Shown piece after piece: positions 57,422 to 64,000 of a DNA stretch of 64,000 bases (the first letter of the stretch is position 1; each line of letters starts with the position of its first letter). A model generated the notes under the pieces. That model was not told the origin of the DNA and ran no database searches. It saw nothing but the letters and a program-made list of their open reading frames with translations. This DNA comes from Eurosta solidaginis. Its lineage: Eukaryota > Arthropoda > Insecta > Diptera > Tephritidae. The position numbers and the translations under genes are program-made. The DNA is taken from the NCBI RefSeq assembly GCF_040869045.1, contig NC_090319.1, forward strand, positions 175,372,645 through 175,436,644, in the 5' to 3' direction.

Positions 57422-58951
57422 ATCGAGCGACTACAATGCTATGACTTTTCCATTGAGCATCGAAAAGGTAGTACCCATGGAAATACTGATACAATGTCAC
57501 GAAGACCATGTAGTTTGGAATGCAGGAACTGTTCAAAGGCCGAGGCTAAAGAAGACATTACAGATGTCCGGCAAATGACTATAACATGTACTTATGAATG
57601 GGACAAGGAACAACTAAGAAAGTGTCAGCTAGAAGATACATATCTGTCACATGTTATGCAAGGGCTCCAACGAAACGAAAGACCAAATAGAGAGATGTCA
57701 GCAGAGAGTCCCATTGTGAAGTCATTTTGGGCAAAGTGGAACAGTTTAGAGTTGATATCCGGTTGCTTTCATCAAGTATGGGAGAGTGAGGATGGTCAAA
57801 GTAAGAGGAAACTGATAGTTGTTCGCAGAAAGAGGATTCCTGACGTGCTCAGCGAGCTGCATAATGGTCCAAGTGGAGGTCATCTGGGAATCACGAAGAC
57901 GCTCGAGAAGATTAAACAGAGATTCTATTGGGTTGGTTGCCGGCAGTCGGTCATTGAGTAGATTGCGAACTGTGAGGTTTGCAGCAGAGCGAAAGGGCCC
58001 AAAACCCGAAGTTATGGCCAGATGAAGCAATATAACTTAGGTGCGCCATTTGAAAGGATAGCTATGGATGTCGCAGGTCCATTTCCTACTAGCAACTGCG
58101 GAAACAAATATGTACTGGTGGTTATGGATTATTTCAGCAAATGGCCAGAGGTATACCCAATCCCAAATTACGAAGCGGAAACAGTAGCAGAAGTGTTTAT
58201 AAACAATTATGTTGCAAGTTATGGTGTACCAATAGAATTACATTCTGACCAAGGCAGGAATTTCGAATCAGCCGTGTTCCAGGAAATGTGTAAATCATTG
58301 GGCATTCGAAAAACACGGACAACTGCATTGCATCCTCAGTACGATGGTATGGTGGAACGTTTCAATACAACATTGGAGGAGCATTTATGGAAAGTAGTAG
58401 ATAAGTACCATAAGGAGTGGGATATACACATATCATTATTTTTGATGGCTTACCGGTCGGCAGTGCATGAGACAACGGGCCAAACTCCCGCAAAGGTAAT
58501 TCTTGGCAATGACCTTCGACTACCAGCTGATTTGAAGTTTGGAATAGATGCCGATGCGGAAAGAAATGTCAAGAAATCCACTGGTGTCTTGGAAGAAGAG
58601 CTGAGAGAGATACACGATCTGGTAAGGCAACGAGCAAAGACTATGAGTGACAAGATGAAAGCCAGATACGATAAAGCAATTAATTGGGAAGGGTTTCAGG
58701 AAGGAGATTTGGTGCTGTTATACAACCCACAGCGAAAGAAAGGTTTGTCCCCGAAATTGCAGTGTAATTGGGAAGGCCCATACAAAGTTGTAAAACGGAT
58801 CAGTGTAGTGTACCGCATACAAACCATTGGCAAACCACGAACCAAAATGAAAGTGGTTCATTTTGAAAGGCTGGCAGCGTTTATATCGAGAGATTTGTCA
58901 GATCAGACTTTGGTTGAGGGCAGTGTGACGAATATTAGTGACACTAAGTGA
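57422..58951 (+). pseudogene. pol: Integrase of Gypsy A
   Basis: The zinc-binding HHCC part spans GPSGGHLGITKTLEKIKQRF and, past a TAG at 57959-57961, CEVCSRAKGP. The core frame 58022-58951 has AMDVAGPFP, ELHSDQGRNFES and DGMVERFNTTLEEHL (D, D, E all present) and the C-terminal EGDLVLLYNP, NWEGPYKVVKRIS. The frame stops at 58951, 28 bases inside the 3' LTR. No env frame follows. Apart from the TAG, this is the best-preserved Gypsy domain in the window. Confidence 0.9.
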
Positions 58952-59446
58952 TACTCACATCACTAGTCTGATGCTAAGTAAATGAAGCCACAACAACAAT
59001 AAAGCAGGCAGTCACTTGTATCTACATAAACGAATCAATCATTATGTCTACACATATGTACGTACACGCAGCGGTGAAGATACGCACAAACACATGCATA
59101 TATCTTATCTGAGATGTTTATCTGCGGAATTGTCACTTACATATACACGCGCATATGTGAAGCTATACATATGCATCTGTAGTTATAATTTTATAGCAGT
59201 AACTAAGTAAATTCTGAAAACGGCTAGAAGTATGGAACAAGGAAATCGGAGAATATAAAAGAGCGCAATCTGAGCAATCAGTTTGATTTAAGCAAGCTAT
59301 CAGTTGAGAAGTATAAGTGTTATTTGAAGTACTTTAATAAAGACCATTTTGCATTATTGAATAGTGGAGTTATTTATTCTACAGTTTAGTGATTCGAACG
59401 TTAGTAAAAAGTTGCAAATAAGAGGACCTCCAGTAAATTCGTAACA
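58924..59446 (+). repeat. 3' LTR of Gypsy A
   Basis: 523 bp, TGTGACGAATATTAGTGACA to AAATTCGTAACA. A polypurine-like GGTTGAGGGCAG precedes it. Compared with the 5' LTR it lacks a few short pieces (for example near 59117 and 59275). Confidence 0.92.
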
Positions 59447-59589
59447 ATAATTTATTTGAACTGAAAATTAGTGAGGCAGTAAGTAGTTCTCTCACCGTTT
59501 GGCGCGTACGAATATGTACATATGTAGATGAAAATTTGAGCAACGTGACAATGTAGCTTTTGGAATTTCAAATTCAGCGGAGTTTGTGA

Positions 59590-59830
59590 ACATAGTGGTT
59601 CCTACAAATGGCAATTTCGATATTTGCACAAATTTTCGAATTTACAAAAAAATTTTTTTTATTAATTATAAACAAATAGAGTAATATTTGTTAACAAAAG
59701 TAGGCCTATGCACTGCGGTTGATCCATACGAATCGATTGATATAACTTTTATATGATTTTACGTAAGCTAACTATGCGCAAAAGCCTGTCAATTGATTGT
59801 ATTTTGTTAGTGTATTAATATATAGATAAG
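59590..59830. repeat. Dispersed repeat, copy 2
   Basis: Matches 19680-19930 block by block in the same orientation (GAGTAATATTTGTTAACAAAA, GCCTATGCACTGCGG, CATACGAATCGATTGATATA), with a few deletions. Non-coding. Confidence 0.85.
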
Positions 59831-59904
59831 TTTTCCATCTTGTAATAAATAAGGCACTACTTTCTTCCACCTTAAAATAAAAAGTAGAAAATAAATGGAC
59901 AACA

Positions 59905-60140
59905 ATTCTTGCTGAACTATGATTGTTTATTTTTGGCGTTGAAATTGAAAAAATATTTATGAGAATTAAAAATATAAAGGTGGAGCGCAATTAACTGACT
60001 ATATATTGATAAGTTGACTGCTTTCCTACTAACTTTCCAATCCAATTAATGTGCGCTCCACTATTATGTTTTTAATTCTCATAAATATTTTTACAATATC
60101 TATGTCAGAATTAAAAAATCAAAGTTCAGCAAGAATACGT
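59905..60140. repeat. Inverted-repeat (foldback) element, ~85-bp arms
   Basis: ATTCTTGCTGAACT and AATATTTATGAGAATTAAAAA...GGAGCGCA on the left (about 59909-59990) have their complement at about 60050-60133 (TGCGCTCCAC...TTTTTAATTCTCATAAATATT...AGTTCAGCAAGAAT). The middle is about 60 bp. MITE-like, with no clear duplication. Confidence 0.75.
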
Positions 60141-60299
60141 CTTTGTATAAGACACATTTTTTCCCGATTTTTGTCCATTTATATAAAGGAAGTGCTTAGA
60201 ATTTTATAATTTTCTTTTATTTCTAATTTACTAATTTTCTATGTATAAAAATTTAATATAAAATAAAAATAATAAAATAAAATGAACATTTTAGAAAAG

Positions 60300-61117
60300 T
60301 TATTTAGCGATAGACACGATCATGAAACAGTGGGGTAACCTAGGAATGCACCCAACATTAGCGAAGAAATAAATCTAACCTTTTTCGTATTTAGTTTGAG
60401 GGATAACAGTTATTTCACCTATGATGGTACGTTCTACCAACAGGTATATGGCATGCCTATGGGAAATCATCTATCGGCCACTATAGCTGATATAGTTTTA
60501 GACAAAATAATTGACGACAGCATTGCCGATCTTAAATTAAAGGACATATGTATATATCAAATACATAAACAAATATGAAGATGATATATTCGCTATAATT
60601 AAAACTAAGGACGTGGAAAAATACTTTAGACACTAAATAACCAGCATACCAAAATAAAGTTTACAGTAGAGACAGAGAAAAACTACAAGTTGCCCTTCCT
60701 AGATATCGAAAAAAAAATATTTTTTATAGGAATGGCTACCCTAATGCATTAATAGACACATGGATAAGAACAACAATAATTAAAACTAACTGCACGCAAA
60801 GCATCAAATCAAAAAAATCTAAAAGAAAAGCAAATATACACAGGGGTAAATTATATACCAGAATTAACGGATAACAAAACATTGGATAGCATCACAGACA
60901 ACAACAATATAAAATTTGCGCATAAGTCAAACCGAACTTTGAACAAAATCTTTACACAAACAAAAGACAAAATAGACAAAGGACAACAACATAATGTGGT
61001 ATACAAAATAAAATGTAATGGGAGCGCAGGAGAAACTTGCAATGAATTATATATTGGACAACGAAGCGATCGCTAAGTGTACGAATAAACGAACATAGAC
61101 TAGACGCAAAAATAGAA
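60300..61117 (+). pseudogene. Penelope-like element fragment: RT and GIY-YIG
   Basis: Frame 60396-60578 reads YFTYDGTFYQQVYGMPMGNH and ATIADIVLD, the RT block of Penelope-like elements. YEDDIFAII at 60574-60600 is the catalytic box, with Glu where Val or Ala is usual. Frames then break until 60882-61076, where IKFAHKSNRTLNKIFTQTKD, VVYKIKC and ELYIGQ are the endonuclease start; one more frame change gives SLSVRINEHRLDAKIE. It is a different copy and subfamily from the one at 49251. Its end is cut by an inverted-repeat element at about 61118. Confidence 0.85.
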
Positions 61118-61545
61118 TAATATAATTTAAAAAAATTTTTATTTAAAGGTTTTATTTAATATGATACTGACATGAAGTAATAATAATATTAAAACCTAGA
61201 AAATAATTAGGTAGGTACTAGTCATCACACTCCTCATCAATATAGGGCGTTGATCAGACAATTATGTAAAAGCGTTGGGCGCGTGAAATTTCTAAAAATG
61301 TGAGGCGTAGCATAACCTGCTTAAGGTTCAGTTGGTCTTATATATGGCTGTCAATAGAAATTTGACGCGTCCAACGCTTTTATTTAATTATCTGATCAAC
61401 GCCCTATATTGATGAGGAGTGTGATGACTAGTACCTAGGACCTACCTAATTATTTTCTAGCTTTTAGCATTATTATTACTTCATGTAAGTATAGTTTTCA
61501 ATAAAACCGTTTAACTTAACAATTTTTTTAATTGTTTTATTTTCA
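61118..61545. mobile_element. ~430-bp MITE-like element with long inverted repeats
   Basis: Left ACTAGTCATCACACTCCTC and ATCAATATAGGGCGTTGATC (61218 on) are mirrored by GATCAACGCCCTATATTGAT and GAGGAGTGTGATGACTAGT (about 61384-61422). Outward, the arms continue with lower identity through CATGAAGTAATAATAAT and GGTTTTATT to the AT-rich ends, about 165 bp each. It begins where the Penelope fragment stops. No protein. Confidence 0.8.
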
Positions 61546-62162
61546 AGTTTTTAGTCGTTTTTTAATTGCCTATTATTTCTCATTCTATTTAGTACTTCTT
61601 ATTACAAGGACTCTTTCCTAACAATTTGTTACAATCTAAGTCCTCAATACATAATCCATCCAAAGACTTTACTCGACTCTGCGCCTCGTATGCTTGTCCC
61701 TCCTAGAACTCCAAAATATTTTGATGTCATGATTCTACCGGACTGTATGTAATATTTGTTCCAAATATGAGCCAAATCGGACATCGTATGCCACTTTCTA
61801 TTCATGTATGTATTACGTGTTACAAATATGTATGAGCCAAATCGGACCAGCCAACAACAACAGCACTATGCGAACGAAAACGCGAAAATTTTGACGTTGT
61901 GGGGAAAGAACTACCACGAATAACGCTGGAAGCTCTACGAATACAACAAAAATAAAATACTGCAATGAGTTTTAAAGAAGACGTCAACAATATTAACTGC
62001 GCATATATGACAGCATTATCAGCCAATGGACGAAGCAGTAAGCATGAAAGAAGTAAATAATATGTTAAGTGTTGTTTATTTATGTTTATATGTTAAAGTT
62101 TAAATGTTCTAAAATAATGTTGACCTAAATTGGATGTAAGTAGAATGTTTATAACAGAGTTA
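61546..62162. other. Non-coding stretch
   Basis: AAATATGAGCCAAATCGGAC occurs twice (near 61764 and 61828), suggesting a local duplication. One frame near 61885-61955 (FDVVGKELPRITLEALRIQQ) looks protein-like but is too short to identify. Confidence 0.4.
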
Positions 62163-62174
62163 TGTGAACTGCGC

Positions 62175-62423
62175 TTGCCAGGCTTAGACTCCAGCTATTA
62201 GGAGTGATACAGTTGCCAAATCTATAAGCAGCAAGTGGCTTAAATCCTAGAAAGCTTTTAGTATATTTCAAGAGAACGGAGTTATTTTATAACATAAGTC
62301 CTGGTTTTTGATAGGGTTTTTCAGTTTAGTCGTAAAAAAAAAAAAAACTTCTGGCTACACTACGGACTCATTCCGTCTATGTGAGGTCCCCATAGACCGG
62401 CGAGTTCAACCTAACCTAACCTG
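62175..62423 (+). mobile_element. 249-bp dead-on-arrival LOA-like copy 3
   Basis: Matches copy 2 from about 30814 to its tail (end of ORF2, GGTTTTTGATAGGGTTTTTCA, TATGTGAGGTCC, then a CCTAACCTAACC tail). Flanked by TGTGAACTGCGC (62163-62174) and TGTGAACTGTGC (62424-62435), a 12-bp duplication with one change. Extreme 5' truncation is typical of target-primed integration. Confidence 0.9.
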
Positions 62424-62490
62424 TGTGAACTGTGCAATTCTAATTAATGTGTGAATGTTTGTTTTGTTTTATGTTTTATTTTATGTTAAA

Positions 62491-64000
62491 TATCCATACC
62501 TGGGCATCTAATGTCGGGTTAAAAGTCACCGCGGAGAAGACGGATATGGTCTTGTTTACAAAGAGGTACAAGGTCCCAGTTGGGACCTGGCCTAAGTTAG
62601 GAGGGGTCACCCTACAGGAGAAATCTTACACAAAATATCTAGGAATCATCCTACACAGTAAGCTGTCATGGAAGCTCAACGTGGAGGAGAGGGTGAAGAA
62701 GGCCTCAACGGCATTTTATGTATGTAAAAGAATGCTGGGTGTACGTGGGGCTTATCGCCTTCTCTTTCTCATTGGGTTTTTACAGCGATTGTAAGCCCTA
62801 CTGAATACTATGGAGATCTTGTTTGGTGGAAAGCCACACAAAAAACAACCTACCTCAAAAAATTAGAGAGGGTATGCAGACTATCAATGCTTAACATTAC
62901 GGGAGCCCTGAAAATAACCCCTGGCTGCACTGTATGCAATTCTACACATTCCACATGTAGAGCTGGTAGGAAATAACATAGCGTTAACAACTGCCAGGTT
63001 CGGTGCCTCGGGGCAGCTTGAGCGCCGGCCATACGGTCATAGTAGTATAGCATCATCAATCACAAGACGAACAGACTACCTGATTCCCTATCTGCGCTTC
63101 GAAGCAGATCTTATGGCCACAATAGAGGTGGACGAAAGGGTGCTCAAATGGTGGACGAGGCGATACATGTGTACACAGATGGTTCCAAAGTGGTGGAAGG
63201 AGTAGGGTCTGCGGTATACTGTGCTGATCCGGAAATAAACAGATCCTAAAGGGTGCCGGTTTACTGTAGCGTTTTCCAAGCGGAAATATTAGCCGTAACC
63301 AAAGCAATAGAAACCCTGGAAGAGAATAGCCGAAGCTTCAACCGTGTCAACTTTTATATTGACAGTTAAGCAGCAATTAAGGCAATAATCTCGCATAGCA
63401 CAGCATCTAAATGCTTGTTAGATTATAAGCAGTCTCGGGAGAGGATCGGGACAGGGAGAAGCATAAATCTATATTGGATCCCAGGGCATATGGGAATAGA
63501 TGGGAATGATAAAGCGGATGAACTAGCTAAAAAGAATGCATCCCTTGAAGCTTGATGTGTGGACGTCCCAATTAGACAGGGCGAGATTAAGCGAAGGCGG
63601 GAGTTGCACATGATCGACCAAGCGGGAAAGGCGTAGGTTCAAGCGCGGGGCTGTAAAGTGTGTAGGTGTCTCAACCTTAGACTAACAAAATTGCTTCTAT
63701 AATTAAAAAGAGAGGACTGTAGACTCGTGACGGGTATTCTGACTGGCCACTGCCTTCTGGCGTCACATGCCTTTTAATTAGGCGTGGCCAGTGACAGCAG
63801 ATGTAGAAAGTGGGGGTTGGAGGGGGAAACGGTCGAGCACGTTCTGTTCTTGTGCCCTGCGCTTGCCAGGCTAAAACTCCATCTATTTGGACCTATACAG
63901 CTGTCAGATCTAGAAGCAGGATGTGGCTTAAGTCTTAGGAAGCTTCTAGTATTTGCCAAGAGGACGGAGTTATTTTATAACGTAGGTTTTGGTTTTTGAT
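62491..64000 (+). pseudogene. LOA-like copy 4: RT end, RNase H, knuckle; runs off window
   Basis: Corresponds to 29415-30948 of copy 2. 62491-62794 covers the last RT part (TDMVLFTKRYKVP, KYLGIILHSKLSWKLN). RNase H (about 63165-63545) has many stops, including one in the block equal to IDSQAA at 63368-63370. The knuckle region 63784-63870 reads CRKWGLEGETVEHVLFLC, with two Cys lost. It continues to the window edge, so the 3' UTR and tail are not seen. Much older than copy 2. Confidence 0.88.

Larger units (their letters stand above)
20947..59446 (+). mobile_element. Gypsy element A, split by two BEL elements
   Basis: LTRs at 20947-21491 and 58924-59446 bound one Gypsy-type element whose own parts, read through the insertions, total about 6.1 kb in the order gag, protease, RT, RNase H, integrase, without an env frame. 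Flanks are ATAT on the left and ATAA on the right, compatible with a 4-bp duplication with one change. BEL B1 (22937-41181) interrupts the gag/protease junction and BEL B3 (42370-56506) interrupts RT. Both junctions restore reading when the insert and one duplication copy are ignored. Premature stops and active-site changes show it is dead. Confidence 0.9.

Noticed and set aside
58952..59446. env gene of an errantivirus-type Gypsy
   Set aside because: The integrase frame ends inside the 3' LTR; there is no room and no frame for env.

Overview
The window looks like transposon-dense, AT-rich DNA of an insect, most likely a higher (cyclorrhaphan) fly. The reasons are the BEL/Pao, Gypsy, LOA/I-group non-LTR, Penelope-like, PIF/Harbinger and P-element-like remnants, CCTAA/TACC-type non-LTR tails and ACATATGTACATA-like AT sequence. 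I see no convincing host gene, rRNA or intact tRNA and no CRISPR. A tephritid-like fly is a guess from overall texture, not something I could prove.

Layout. 1-4750: a partial Gypsy LTR cut by a minus-strand, 3'-complete LOA-like non-LTR element with a gutted endonuclease. 4751-11640: AT-rich DNA holding a decayed P-element/THAP9-like transposase (minus), a non-LTR 3' remnant and a tRNA-box-containing segment between 24-bp direct repeats. 11648-15986: a deleted minus-strand Gypsy element whose left LTR carries a 345-bp MITE and whose middle carries PIF/Harbinger remnants. 16560-17792: a ~152-bp-monomer satellite with two monomer types. 17793-20946: AT-rich DNA with dispersed repeats.

20947-59446 is one Gypsy element (about 6 kb of its own sequence) swollen to 38.5 kb by insertions whose ends can be read from target-site duplications. 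BEL element B1 (22937-41181) sits in gag/protease and itself holds a near-intact LOA-like retrotransposon (25432-31051, 14-bp TSD), BEL element B2 (33781-39758, TSD ACTTT) and a second 345-bp MITE. BEL element B3 (42370-56506, minus strand, TSD GACAC) sits in the reverse transcriptase and holds a long foldback element and a mosaic of other BEL and Penelope pieces; one Penelope 3' end carries a hammerhead-ribozyme-like core.

59447-64000: dispersed repeat, inverted-repeat elements, a Penelope-like RT/GIY-YIG fragment, a 249-bp dead-on-arrival LOA copy with its TSD, and a decayed LOA 3' half that reaches the window end.

Nearly all reading frames carry frameshifts or stops. The best-preserved is LOA copy 2: ORF1 is open, and ORF2 is broken only by an apparent single-base deletion between RT and RNase H. 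Most elements therefore look non-autonomous, and the value of the window is its insertion chronology and a few unusual parts (SAP-domain gag, hammerhead-like motif, P-like remnant, two-type satellite).
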